Positions 48,647 to 60,639 of a DNA stretch of 64,000 nucleotides are shown here, one piece after another. Where the stretch lies: NCBI RefSeq assembly GCF_000002985.6, contig NC_003281.10:6200001-6264000 (forward strand). Direction: 5' to 3'. Within the stretch, counting starts at the first letter, position 1. The number at the start of each line of letters is the position of its first letter. The notes beneath the pieces were generated by a model that was not told where the DNA came from, searched no databases, and was given only the letters and a program-made list of their open reading frames with translations. The position numbers were made by a program, and so were the translations under genes. Source of the DNA: Caenorhabditis elegans (taxonomy: Eukaryota; Nematoda; Chromadorea; Rhabditida; Rhabditidae).

Positions 48647-51244
48647 ATGACATCAACAACGGCGGCTCGAACAGCGAGTAGTCGCGTCGGAGCGACAACT
48701 CTTCTTACCATCGTCGTACTGGCTCTGGCATGGTTCGTCGGATTCGCCTCCCGCCTTTTCGCCATCGTCCGCTTTGAGTCGATTATCCACGAGTTCGATC
48801 CATGGTTTAACTATCGCGCTACACATCATATGGTTCAACATGGTTTCTATAAATTCTTGAATTGGTTTGATGAGCGTGCCTGGTATCCACTTGGTCGTAT
48901 TGTCGGAGGAACTGTATATCCAGGACTCATGGTAACATCTGGATTAATTCACTGGATTTTGGATTCCCTTAACTTCCATGTTCACATTCGTGAAGTTTGC
49001 GTATTTCTGGCTCCAACATTCTCTGGCCTGACTGCCATTGCCACCTATCTACTTACAAAGGAGTTGTGGAGCCCAGGAGCTGGTCTTTTCGCCGCTTGCT
49101 TCATTGCTATTTCTCCAGGATATACCTCCCGTTCAGTTGCTGGATCCTATGATAACGAGGGAATTGCCATCTTTGCTCTTCAATTCACGTATTATTTATG
49201 GGTGAAATCGCTCAAGACCGGATCGATTATGTGGGCTTCGTTATGTGCCCTTTCATACTTTTACATGGTTTCCGCATGGGGAGGATATGTTTTCATTATC
49301 AACTTGATTCCACTTCACGCTTTGGCTCTCATCATCATGGGTAATTAAAAAAAAAATTAAATGCAATTTATCAGTCGCAAAAATTTTTATTTCAGGTCGC
49401 TACTCGTCCCGTCTGTTTGTTTCCTACACATCGTTCTATTGCCTTGCCACCATCCTCTCGATGCAAGTTCCATTTGTAGGATTCCAACCAGTTCGTACTT
49501 CCGAGCACATGCCAGCTTTTGGAGTATTTGGTCTTCTTCAAATTGTTGCTCTCATGCACTACGCTCGCAACCGCATCACCCGGCAACAATTCATGACTCT
49601 CTTTGTGGGAGGATTGACCATTTTGGGAGCTCTCTCCGTTGTTGTTTATTTCGCATTGGTTTGGGGAGGATATGTCGCTCCATTCTCTGGACGTTTCTAC
49701 TCTCTCTGGGACACCGGATACGCGAAAATTCATATTCCAATCATTGCTTCTGTCTCTGAACATCAGCCAACAACCTGGGTATCATTCTTCTTCGATCTCC
49801 ATATTACCGCTGCTGTGTTCCCAGTTGGATTGTGGTATTGTATTAAGAAGGTCAACGATGAGCGTGTTTTCAGTAAGTCTAAACAATTCTGGATATGAAT
49901 ATTTTTAAAATTTCGTTTTTCAGTTATCCTGTACGCTGTGTCTGCGGTTTACTTCGCCGGAGTCATGGTCCGTCTCATGCTCACCCTCACTCCAGCTGTT
50001 TGTGTGCTCGCCGGTATCGGATTCTCTTACACTTTCGAGAAATACTTGAAGGACGAAGAAACAAAAGAGCGTTCTTCTTCTCAGTCAGGAACCACAAAGG
50101 ACGAGAAGTTGTACGATAAAGCCGCCAAGAACGTCAAATCCAGGGTACCTGAAAGTGTTAACAGCAGTTTGTCCAGTCTTGTCAGTTGTGTTTCGTCCTT
50201 GTCCGTTTATGTGTTTCTATAGCCTCATGTTTTTTTAATTAAAAAAGGCTTGTTTTGCGTTGTTTATATTTTTAGTTTTTAATGTGGAATTACTGTAATA
50301 TGATTTTTCAGAACGCCAACGATGGAGATGAGTCCGGAGTTTCTTCTAATGTGCGTACAATCATTTCAATCATCCTTGTGATCTTCCTACTCATGTTCGT
50401 TGTCCATGCTACCTACGTCACATCCAACGCCTATTCTCATCCATCTGTCGTCCTCCAAAGTTCTACTAACAACGGAGACCGTATCATCATGGACGATTTC
50501 CGTGAGGCTTATCACTGGCTCCGCGAGAACACAGCTGATGATGCCCGTGTTATGTCATGGTGGGATTATGGATATCAAATCGCAGGAATGGCCAACCGTA
50601 CTACATTAGTTGACAACAATACCTGGAACAACTCGCACATTGCCCTTGTCGGAAAAGCCATGTCCTCCAATGAATCAGCCGCTTACGAAATTATGACCGA
50701 ACTCGACGTTGACTACATTCTTGTTATTTTCGGAGGAGTTATTGGATATTCTGGAGATGATATCAACAAATTCTTGTGGATGGTTCGTATTGCACAAGGA
50801 GAACACCCGAAAGATATCCGCGAGGAGAACTACTTCACATCGACTGGTGAATATTCCACTGGAGCAGGTGCTTCTGAAACTATGCTCAATTGCCTCATGT
50901 ACAAAATGAGCTATTATCGTTTTGGTGAAACTCGTGTTGGATACAACCAGGCTGGTGGCTTCGATAGAACTCGTGGATATGTAATTGGAAAGAAGGATAT
51001 CACTCTTGAATACATAGAAGAAGCATATACAACGGAGAACTGGCTTGTGCGTATCTACAAGCGTAAGAAGCTTCCAAACAGACCAACAGTGAAGAGTGAA
51101 GAGGCTACCATCCCAATTAAGGGGAAGAAGGCCACACAGGTAACGATTTAAAAATATTCCACTATTTGTAATAATTATAAACGATTGCAGGGTAAAAACA
51201 AAAAAGGAGTGATTCGACCAGCTCCAACCGCTTCTAAAGCTTAA
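48647..51244 (+). CDS. stt-3: STT3 catalytic subunit of oligosaccharyltransferase
   Basis: STT3 transfers the dolichol-linked oligosaccharide to Asn in N-x-S/T sequons in the ER lumen. Exons 48647-49340, 49396-49872, 49924-50144, 50312-51139 and 51191-51244 join in phase to 757 aa, the normal family size. Seen: a long multi-TM region, the first luminal loop with [10 protein letters not shown] (catalytic acidic motif), [14 protein letters not shown] with the second acidic site, the RTSEHM motif (SVSE-type), and the luminal WWDYG signature (SWWDYGYQI) that reads the sequon Ser/Thr. NNTWNN after it holds the family's own conserved glycosylation site. The C-terminus is Lys-rich (GKKATQ, GKNKKG), an ER-retention type tail. 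AATAAA is at 51588-51593. Confidence 0.98.
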
Positions 51245-51811
51245 GTCCAAGCTGAACAATTGGAATATGTATTATTCGGATGATTTTTAAAAGATTAGGT
51301 TCACTGTGATAATGATTTGGGATTGTAATTTATTGATTTTCTTCTCTTTCCCTTTTGATTTTTCTATTTATTACCGTTCACCCCATCACACACTCTTGCG
51401 TTCTCTTACCATCTCTCTTCCTTTTTCTCTCCAAACCAAAGCGTTGTAAGTTGTTAAGGTTTTAAAGATTCCCACCTTTAATTTATTTTTCCCTTCATCC
51501 CAAAGCTTCCTTGCTCCTTTTCTCTGTTTTTAGTCGCAAGTCACCCATGGGACACGTGTCGTTATTAATGTTGTGTATTTATTTTTTAATAAAAGAGGTA
51601 TTTATTGAAAAGGAAACTATCGATTCTTTTTAACAACCACAACGGCATGACTACAATATCATTTTATTGGATCATGTCCTTCGCCGTCTTGCGCAGAACC
51701 AATAAAAGACATTGGTCATTGTAGATTCAGAACAATTTTGATTTTTCTTTCTATACAACTTGAAATTTAGTTTTCAAGAAATTTGGCTTTTAATATTTCA
51801 TGTCTTGCAGA
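51245..51811. other. Intergenic between stt-3 and the imidazolonepropionase gene
   Basis: 567 bp: the stt-3 3' UTR with its polyadenylation signal, then a short AT-rich promoter region. The CTTGCAG acceptor at 51810 lies directly before the next ATG and may be a trans-splice site. Confidence 0.5.
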
Positions 51812-53420
51812 ATGTATCGCCTTCTAGTTAAAAATTTGAAACAAATTGTTCAAATAGTGGACGATGACGTCACTGAGTTCCTAATTGGTGATCAAATGAA
51901 CAATATTAAGGTTTTTCATTCTATATTTAACAAGCTTATATTTTTTAAAAAATTCCTAGATCCTAAACGATTCTTCCAATTCGCTGGTGATTTTAGTGGA
52001 TACCAATGGCAAATTTTCGTACATCGGAAACTTGAATGGAGCTGAAAATAAGCTTAAAGGAGAAGGCGTTGAAATGGAAAATTTGAAAATTATTGATTCA
52101 AATGGAGGAATTGCGATTCCGGGATTCGTCGATGGTCATTCTCATCCAGTTTTTTCTGGAGATAGAGTTCACGAGTTTGCGATGAAGTTGGCTGGTGCCA
52201 CGTATATGGAGGTAACAATTTTAATGTAAAATTAATATTAAACAGTTTACATTTATATTAAGCACTGACAACGTTAGATTTTTCTCTCAAAAATACGGTA
52301 TCCGCTTTTCCACGCTCGAAATGTTTTCAAGTTTCAAATACTACAGTAACCCGCTCCTCGTAAATTCGCAATTATAATTAAATCTTTGATTCGCGGAGTT
52401 CTGTCTGGAAAATATCATAGTTGTACCTCACTGAACAAATGTAACATGATGTTTGAAATATAAAGTTAATCGTCCAAATAAATGGGATTTTACGCGCACA
52501 AATTACTAACTATCATAATATTTCTAGGTCCAACAAGCTGGTGGTGGAATAATGTTCACAACAAACAAGACACGAGAGGCAAGTGAGCAAGATCTCAGAA
52601 AGGATTTTGAAGAGGTAACAATGAAAATAAGCTTACTTGATATCTAGCAACAACTTCGACAAATGGTACAGAGTTCAGCTTGCCAAGAAAATGTTGCGCA
52701 GTGGAACAACTACATTAGAGGCGAAAAGTGGTTATGGTCTAAATGTGGATGCTGAGATGAAAATGCTGAGAGTTCTAGCCACTGAAAACCCAAACATCCC
52801 TCTGGAAGTTTCGGCGACTTTTTGTGGGGCTCACGCAGTGCCAAAAGTAAGAAATTGTCTGAAATTCCATTATAGTCTTGGTTACAGGGATCTACGGAAT
52901 ATGAGCAAACTCGTATGATTTGCGAGGAGTTGATTCCAAAAATAGAAGATGAAAAGAGAAATGGAGGATTGAAGAATGTGGAAAATATTGATGTTTTTTG
53001 TGAAAAAGGTGTTTTTGAAGTAGAGTCCAGGTAGGTATTTTCTGTTGAAGTCTGCTATGTGCGCCTACACGCTTACAAGGCCGCCTGCACATACCGCATA
53101 CCTTCACGTTTGCAAAACCTGAACTCTAAACTAGTTGATTGACATTAGAATTGCATAAATCTAGCACGCACGGAAGTGGGCACCAGGCAGGCAAGTACGT
53201 CAGTACACGTATCATGGTAGTCTTTCTTGAATGTTCCAAACCTGTATTAACCCAAGAAACCAAATATCTTATTTGCAGATTATTAGCAAAATCAATTCAA
53301 TTTCTTTTAATTTACAGTCAAAAGATTCTGAAACGTGGCCAGGAAGCTGGGATGGCAGTCAATTTCCATGCCGAAGAGCTCAAGTACATTGGAGGAGTTG
53401 AGATGGGAGCCAAGATTGGG
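51812..53420 (+). pseudogene. amdh-1: Imidazolonepropionase (HutI/AMDHD1), C-terminal third missing
   Basis: HutI opens the imidazolone ring in histidine breakdown (urocanate branch). Exons 51812-51910, 51960-52211, 52528-52614, 52679-52846, 52888-53030 and 53318-53420 join in phase to 284 codons. Seen: the metal site IPGFVDGHSHPVF, the substrate-contact block LRSGTTTLEAKSGYGLN, LEVSATFCGAHAVP, NVENIDVFCEKGVFE, and the third metal-ligand region AVNFHAEELK. After GVEMGAKIG a GTTAGT donor occurs, but no exon encoding the last ~140 residues (the SHLE, LLPTT and GSD-F/Y-NPN blocks of the family) can be found before the srg gene that converges at 53553, nor in gaps between later genes. The usual length is about 420 aa. 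Either the gene is truncated, or its end lies beyond an unusually long intron. The 52615-52678 intron uses a second AG; the first would break the frame. Confidence 0.78.
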
Positions 53421-53552
53421 GTTAGTTGGTTTTGTGTTATAATATGATAATGACTGTTAAACATGATTTGATGAAAATTGAGTCCTCAACTTTTCATTCT
53501 GTTGTACTAATCTTGTAGAAGTGTGTGGGTGAAGTTATATTTCCATGACGTT

Positions 53553-54837
53553 TTAATTCGTCATAGAAGATACCAAAATCGAGTTTGAGCGTTTCAAAAC
53601 AGGACGCTTGATATTAAATGCATGAGTTCTGAGTTGTCCACTTGCAAAAATCATAACCAACGGGGATCTGTAATGAGAAGTTTTTAATCAGAATGAGCAA
53701 CGCAACTAACCCAACATTTAGAACATCCCATGCAAATGGCTGCACAAGATAAGCCAACCAATGTTTTCCCCAATCAGTATTAAGAACTTTCATAGCCTCA
53801 AAAACAGCAGGAACCAAAAAACAAATCGAATTTGCTGCGCATGCTTTACACAAGGTTCCCTCTGATTTTTTCAATCTGTTCTTCATATGGGACATTTTCC
53901 AAAATGTTATTGATGTAGTAACTACAGTAATCATAACTACTGCTGACCGAATTATAAATAGAAACAGAGACATACTGGCCCATGGGATTATTTTTAAGTA
54001 GTTGATGTAGAATCCTCCAAAGTAAAATATTAAAACTTTCTTCGATATTATTGTATTCCAAATGAAGAAGAACGGAGCAATCAAATTCAGAATTAATATT
54101 CTCGAAAAGTTTATCTTCCAAAATTTCTCGTGATCTACAGGCCATAATACAGATGACATTCGATTTGTGGTGAGAAAGATTTGAATAAATGGTTGAGCAC
54201 AATGAAGATAGTTGAGCAGTGGATAGTAAAGTTCCATAAGAAATGGATTCGATATGAAAAATTGAGCAGCTGGGAGGCAAAGTTGTGGTACGTAGACAAA
54301 TAGTCTAGTAATAAAAATGTCAAGTAAAACTAAAATTAGTCCCTGTAAACTTTGACTATAATGAAATTCGGAAGAAAAATGTAATGATGTAACTGTTTTT
54401 AAGTTTAACTATCGCCTCATCAAGAAACCCGCAAAAATTTACACTCTTCAAGTGTACTACTCTCCGCTATTAATTGTCATAGTAATTATCTAATGACTGT
54501 AAGAGCACTGTAGGGTTACTGTAGTTTGTTTGTTCAGTAATATCAAAGACATGTTAGGAAGAGTAACAAATAACATATTTCCCATTGTTTTTTTAAAGTT
54601 TTTTTAATTCAAGAAATTACTCTGAAAGCTTACCACCATTGAATAAACCATAAAAAATGGATGATACCCATATGATTTCTTATGTTGCACCCACACAACA
54701 TACAAAATTCTAGAGTAAAGAAAAACTGCTGGGGCTAGATAAGCAACTTGGACAAAATATTTGAAGTTTTCCATAACATACGAGTAACTTGGATCACAGT
54801 TTATACCTTGATTTGGTGTGGAGGAATTGCCACTCAT
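53553..54837 (-). CDS. srg-family 7-TM chemoreceptor, array copy 1
   Basis: SRG proteins are nematode GPCRs expressed mostly in chemosensory neurons. The start MSGNSSTPNQGIN (54837) is chosen because upstream frame lacks family similarity. The N-terminal Cys (GINCDPSYSYVMENFKY) is shared by the array. Other landmarks: FFVYVPQLC-type segment, LHCAQPFIQIFLTTNRMSSVLWP after TM3, IWNTIISKK, a TM5/6 loop with KNRLKKSEGTLCKA, and WDVLNVG joined across an intron (53677-53689 side) to SPLVMIFASGQLR. The last exon encodes a basic tail ending in SSMTN with TAA at 53553. The imidazolonepropionase fragment stops 132 bp away in convergent orientation. Confidence 0.85.
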
Positions 54838-55458
54838 TTTGCTTGATTTGTATAAGATACGAATAATACAACTGATTTGTGCATAAAACATATATTTACA
54901 TGAAACTCTGACCGGAGGTTTTTTGAAATTAGTCATGTGCATCCTATGGCTTATGAACTTGGAAATTTTTTTTGTGTTTTTGATCTGGTGTTTAGATTTG
55001 ATGTTTGCAAACTAACTAGTGATTGAGCTCAAAAGTTTGAAACATATATTAAAAATGTTTAATAGTATACCGTAATCCTCGTAGAAAATCTAATAGAAAA
55101 GAATAAGTACTCAATGTGATGTTAGAAGACATTCTCTGTAGCATTTGATGCTTCAGTTAAATTCGTCATGATAAGTCTCAGAAGAACTTTTTATAACACT
55201 TGCAATTTTATCAACTTAAAATCCTACTCTACTAGTTTTCTGTAACTATAAGTTTTGGTCATTTACATGGTTCACTAGATTTATCATCATATCACAACAA
55301 AACTCCGAGGAAAATATAAAAATTCAAAACTTCACTGGTTTTAAAAATCGATTACACTATGAATGGAAGGAGAAGCTAGTCGGCGCGTGCCACCAATTTC
55401 TAATCCAAATCTTATCTACCAATAAAAATTCTTCAAACAATTCATTCAAAAAATAATT
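54838..55458. other. Spacer between srg copies 1 and 2
   Basis: 621 bp; promoter of srg copy 1 next to 54837 and the 3' region of copy 2. No ORF or repeat recognised. Confidence 0.4.
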
Positions 55459-56775
55459 TCAACGAAATATCGAAGTACCATTGCGCGAAGAAACATGAGC
55501 AGTTACAGTGTGAACTGTGATAGTTTTGGGTTTATTTTTCGGTTTACAGCATCCAATTGAGATCTCCAATACATGGTGGCGTAGTTGACCGCTGACGAAT
55601 ATCATTATCAACGGAGATCTGAAAATTGATTTCTTGATTCCGAATAATGTCATGTGTTCTCACCCAACATTGAGAACATCCCATGCAAATGGTTGAATGA
55701 GAAAATTGACCCAAGAACTGCCGTATGCTTCGTTGAAATTTGCGAGAGCCTGAAATTCAATACAGATATCAATACCAGAAGTCGAGAAGTTTCAAAAAGT
55801 GTTGAATTTCTAAGATCTGGAATGTCTCTCTTACCTCAAAAAATGACGGAACCATAAAACAAATTGAATGGATTACACACGCCAAACAAAGAGTCCTTTC
55901 CGATGATTTCATTCTTTTTTTCATTTTCGACATTCTTAGAAACATGATTACAGTAGAAGCTACAGTAATTATAACGGCAACTGATCTAACCAAAAATAAA
56001 AATAATGAGATATCAGCCCACTCCACTGCTTTCAACCCAAGCATGAAAAATCCTCCGAAATAGTAAATTATTATTTTTGGAGATATTATGGTATTCCAAA
56101 TTATTAGGAATGGTGATAATGAGACGAATGCAACAATGAATGAAAGGTTTTTAGACCAAACTTTGTTGTGGTCAACTGGCCAGATAACTGATGACATTCG
56201 ATTCAAAGTTAGAAATATTTGAATTAGAGGCTGAGCACAATGAAGATAGTTCAACAATGGGTAGTAGATATTCATAAGTAAAGAATGGGATTGAAAGAAT
56301 TTTGAAGCAGGGATACATAACTGGGGTACGTAAACAAAGAATCTAGTGATGAAAATATCAAGGAGGAGGAGGATGAAGCCCTGGAAATCATCTAACTAAT
56401 TTCGTGTTCTCTTTATTTTAATGTTAGTGTTTCGATATAGAGCTCTACTGATCATTTGAACTTTTTGAATGTTTTAATTGTTCTGACGGAATCTCAATGA
56501 AATCAAAAATTGGAAAGTATCTAAATGCCCTATCGATAAGTATTCAATAAACGTACCACTATACTATCCATCGAATAAATCACAAAAAACTGATGCCGAC
56601 TATAAACTTTTCTATGCTTGACCCATATCACATATAGAATTCTAGCATACAGAAAAGCTGGAGGTACCATATATGCAGCTTGCAACAGATATTTTATATT
56701 TTCTACTAAATATGAATAGTTAGGATTACATTCCATATCAGTAATAGACATTGGAGTTGTTGAATTCGTGTCCAT
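55459..56775 (-). CDS. srg-family 7-TM chemoreceptor, array copy 2
   Basis: Start MDTNSTTPMSITDMECNPNYSY at 56775, stop at 55459. It is closest to copy 1: shared YYPLLNYLHCAQPLIQIFLT, NRMSSVIWPVDHNKVW, IWNTIISPK, YYFGGFFM and SSERTLCLA blocks. Exons then give ANFNEAYGSSWVNFLIQPFAWDVLNVG, SPLIMIFVSGQLRHHV and a cytosolic tail of about 30 residues with VSSRNGTSIFR at the end. All seven TM segments can be traced and no break is seen. Copies 1 and 2 look like a recent tandem duplication within the array. Confidence 0.87.
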
Positions 56776-57209
56776 TATAAGTCTATGTAGTGCAACTATG
56801 AGTAAGTAAGAATAAAATGAAATGGTGAGTTTCCCAATTCTTCAAGTTCAATGATTATGCACTCATGTGCATTATCATTTATTTTTCGTGACTTTTGTTA
56901 GAAGAATATCATTAAAATCATTTGCAAGCATGTTATTGCTTAAAAAGTTTTCAAAGCTTTTTTATTTTAAAATGTAAAAAAAAATCATATTATTGTATTT
57001 TACAGCTTTCCAGTAAACGCAGCAAATAAATAAACAAATAATATTAAAATAAGTTGAAGACAAACCAAAATGTTTAAATTAGACAAGAAAATCAATGCTT
57101 CAAGTTTAAGAAATGAGTAACTGAAGCAACACGAATCAGATGCAAATTTTTTGATTTTGAGTTGCCGAAGTAAAAAAAACAGTTGACGAAATTGGGCATT
57201 GGAGAAGCA
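56776..57209. other. Spacer between srg copies 2 and 3
   Basis: 434 bp. On the minus strand the first ~170 bp beyond the copy 3 stop keeps an open, srg-tail-like frame (see copy 3). The rest should be the copy 2 promoter. Confidence 0.4.
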
Positions 57210-58362
57210 TCACATCACATATGTCGAGCTGAAAATTAATTGAAATTTGACCACTTTTTCATTTTTAGATAAAAATTTAAGAAATTCGTGACATACCAAA
57301 TGTTTTGAATATCCCAGCAAATGACCACTAGTCCGTGTAAAATTCCAGAGTTTTCGAACAACTTCGCTTTTAAGACCAGGAAGTATTCGAACTGAAATTA
57401 AGATTATAACATCTAATCTGATGGGTTTGAAGATGACCTCTGCAATTGCAGGGAGTAGATAACAAACTGATAGATACACCGATGCCCAACAAAGTCTCCG
57501 TTCAGATTCCCGAATTCTCTTCTTCATTCTAGACATTTTGATCAACATTGTAGTTGTCGCAACTACTATTGTTATTACTGATGTCAGACGGAGAATTGAA
57601 AAGAATAATGTGCTTCGTGCCTGAAAAAGGACATCACAAATTTTAACTTAACATATCAGTTTTCAAATGTTAATCAGCAACTCACCCATGAAACATATCT
57701 ATAGTATAACACTACAAGACCACCATATCCATGAACTATCATTTTATCTGAAATTGCAATAGTCCATATCCATAAGCATGGCGAAATAGCCATTGTCGTT
57801 AGAATCGACTTCAACCACTTCTTCCAAAATAGCGAATAGCTTAATGGCCATAACACACAAGAAGCTCGATTTGCAACAAAGAGAATTTGAACAAGAATTT
57901 GAAATGCTTGAAGATATCGGAAGCAAGGGTAGTAAATATCCAAGAATAGAGCAAGTTTCTTGATATGCTCAAGTACGAACTCGCAAGCTTGTGGAACATA
58001 AATTAGTGGACGAGTGAAGAATATTGAGAAGTTTACTAGGATAAAACCCTGAATATTGATTGACGGGTAAAATACTTAAAAATATTGTTTTTGGAGTCTT
58101 CTATCTCTTCATAACAATATAGAGATCTATTGTAAAGTATGGTTTCCTTACTTACCGTAACACAATCTGCTAGAAAAATAGTGTAAAAACGTTGTTTTCG
58201 AAACTTTTTCCGATATTTCCAAGCAGTAATGTAAATAACTCTGGACAGAAATAATGCGGATGGTGTTAGGTAGCATAATTGAAGAAATAGTTTCAAATTT
58301 TCAATTAATGGCTCGAAATTTGTATCGCAATTTGTAACAGAAGCGGTTTCATTTATCGGCAT
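57210..58362 (-). CDS. srg-family 7-TM chemoreceptor, array copy 3, early stop at the end of TM7
   Basis: Start MPINETASVTNCDTNFEPL at 58362. Landmarks: YVPQACEFVLEH, NRASCVLWPLSYS, the GGLVVLYYR loop, KRIRESERRLCWAS. A 48-nt intron (GTCATC...TTTCAG) gives FEYFLVLKAKLFENSG, then LVVICWDIQN in TM7. The last exon reads STYVM then TGA (57210). Beyond the TGA, the same frame continues CFSNAQFRQLFFLLRQL, resembling the family's SGQLRHH tail, so the stop appears to be a substitution that removes the cytosolic tail. The protein may still fold but lacks the C-terminal region. This could be a recent null or a tailless receptor. Confidence 0.75.
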
Positions 58363-58589
58363 TCGGTATTCAGCTTCAATTTTTTAAAGGGAAACGTAGC
58401 CACAAAGAATACATTTTTAAAAACAAGGAAAAGATGAAAACCAAATAAAAAAATTATACTGAGAAAAAATAATTATATGTTGGGGTGTTAAGGGCCATTC
58501 AAAATTAAAAAAGGTATGAAAGTACAGTAATCCTTTTCGAAGATGAAAAAAATCTAAACAGGTATTATTAATTGAAAGGCAAATACAAA

Positions 58590-60215
58590 TCAGAACCCGG
58601 TGACGATTGTTCCATCCTCGACTCGACTATTACTTCTTGATCTCTTCAATATTCCAAAAACATGACGTCTCAGTTGACTCGACGCCATAACCATTACAAT
58701 AGGTGTCCCCACATTTAGTATGTCCCATGAAATTGGTAGAAGGAAGTAACTGATGCTCGTTGATGTTCGCACCACTTGGAAAGCAAATAGGCTCTGAAAA
58801 TTATGGAGTGATAAACGGGAAATTGGAGTACTGTAGTTTATGTCTTAGATTTTGAATGGTGGTTACTGGAATATTCATTTAGTAATTGAACAGTTAAAAT
58901 TCTTGAACGCTTCGATGAATAAGTTGGGTCTCACTTCTGCGGCAGCTGTTCCTAGAAAACACGAAGATATCAAGAATGAGGCAATGCAAAGAGTACGTTC
59001 AGAAGAAACAAGTCGTTTGCTCATTCGGGTTAGTCGGAGAACGGTTATGAATGTGCATACAGCTGTGATAACTATTGTGATAGCACGGAGAATAAGCATG
59101 AACAACGTCATTGTTGCCTGAAAATTCTTTAATTTATTAGAAAAGTGCTTATCGGACAGTTGTTTCTTCTTTGCAAAAAAAGTGTTTAAACTCACCCAAA
59201 TAACAACTCTCTCGTATCCAATATAAAACCCTCCAAATGTGTAGACCGGGAGTTTCTTCGAAATTATAATATTCCAAATGAACAAAAACGGAGTCAGAAT
59301 TACTAATGCAATAGCATATTTCATAAAAGATTTCCAAACCTGAAAAGAATATCTTTTCAGCATTGAAACACATGTGTTTCAAAAATATTTGTTTTTTTAA
59401 AGTTTCACCTTTTAATCTTTTGATAAAATGTATTCTCATTAAAATTTAAACCCGTGAGATATTACTCATATGATCACACATGTATTTGTTTGTTGCTTTT
59501 TCTTACAAACTTTTAGAGTAAGTTCATTTTTTGCAAGACGTCATTAGTATCGTGGGAAGTCTCACCTGACTATGCTTCCAGGGAATAACTACACAGGACA
59601 TACGGTTTACTGTCAAGAGTATTTGAATTATTGGTTGAGCACAATGAAGGTGTTGTTGTAATGGGTAGTAGATGGCCGGGAAGATGGGATAATTCTGAAG
59701 GAATTGCTTTTGAGCTATAGATTACGGCAGTTTATAGTTTATTAACTATTCACATAAAGGTAAAAAGTCTGAAGTATTGAGGCATAGTGATAATGTAAAG
59801 CTTAATGTGGAATACTTTGAAAGACTAGTAATTATTACTAGATCAACACGGAATTTGTTTCCCAAACAAAGACCCAACTATGTTTATTCACCTCCACAAA
59901 TTCCGACATTGGCTCGCAAAACTGTGTCATGTACTGAAAAACCCTTGCAAAAAAAATATCCTGAACCACCAATGTGAAGCACGCGATGCAGCTCATAATA
60001 AACAAAATATAAAATGATTGCTTTAAATACAGATTTCTATGCTTCCAGAGCAATATGTAAAGTATTCTGGCGTGAAGCATTGCAGCTGGTAGTAGATAGA
60101 CAAATTGAACCAAATATTTGAGATTTTCAGCTAACGGCGAATAACTCGAATCACATGTTCTTTCGAATAATGCTAGTTTGGTAATAATCGATAATGGAGC
60201 AGTTGATGAATCCAT
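58590..60215 (-). CDS. srg-family 7-TM chemoreceptor, array copy 4
   Basis: Start MDSSTAPLSIITKLALFERTC at 60215, stop at 58590. Exons continue through QFCEPMSEFVE, then NYPIFPAIYYPLQQHLHCA, NRMSCVVIPWKHSQ, VWKSFMKYAIALVILTPFLF, IWNIIISKKLPVYTFGGFYI, a TM5 exon with ITIVITAVCTFITVLR, SSERTLCIASFL, and SWDILNVGTPIVMVMASSQLRRHVFG. The 35-residue tail is Ser/Arg-rich. The gene is longer than its neighbours because several introns are 150-250 bp. No frame break seen. Confidence 0.85.
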
Positions 60216-60639
60216 TTATTGAATTAATATACTGATATTATTTTTATTGTTAAATGTAGAAGTGCTTCGAGACACAACTGGAGACGGATTTATCAGAAAT
60301 ACGTGGTTTCGAAGTTCCCGGGAAAGTGTTATCATAACAATTGGACTTCTAGAAAAAAGTAGGTGTGAGTAAATTTTAAAACTGCTAGTGAATTCAAAAA
60401 GTCAGATTGGGAGGAAGAAATATTGGTGCTGTAAGATTATTGAAGCGTGAGACTTTTTTCTGTTTGAGTTCAGTAGTTTCGAAAAACATAGCCGAAATGA
60501 ACTTTTATCTTGTCACACACACATACACACTTGAATAAGTATTGGTGTGGTGCTGAGGTTGTTCAAATTTTTGGGTCAGATTTTACGTGCACGGTAGATG
60601 GATCTGATAGGATAAGCAGGTTGTGAAGATCAACTGGTT
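60216..60639. other. Spacer between srg copies 4 and 5
   Basis: 424 bp; promoter of copy 4 plus the uncertain 3' end of copy 5. An ACACACACATACACAC stretch near 60519-60532 is a short CA repeat. Nothing else recognised. Confidence 0.4.

Noticed and set aside
52615-52678. Acceptor TATCTAG at about 52647 for imidazolonepropionase exon 4
   Set aside because: Its reading frame does not lead into the conserved GTTTLEAKSGYG block; the later GTTCAG does.
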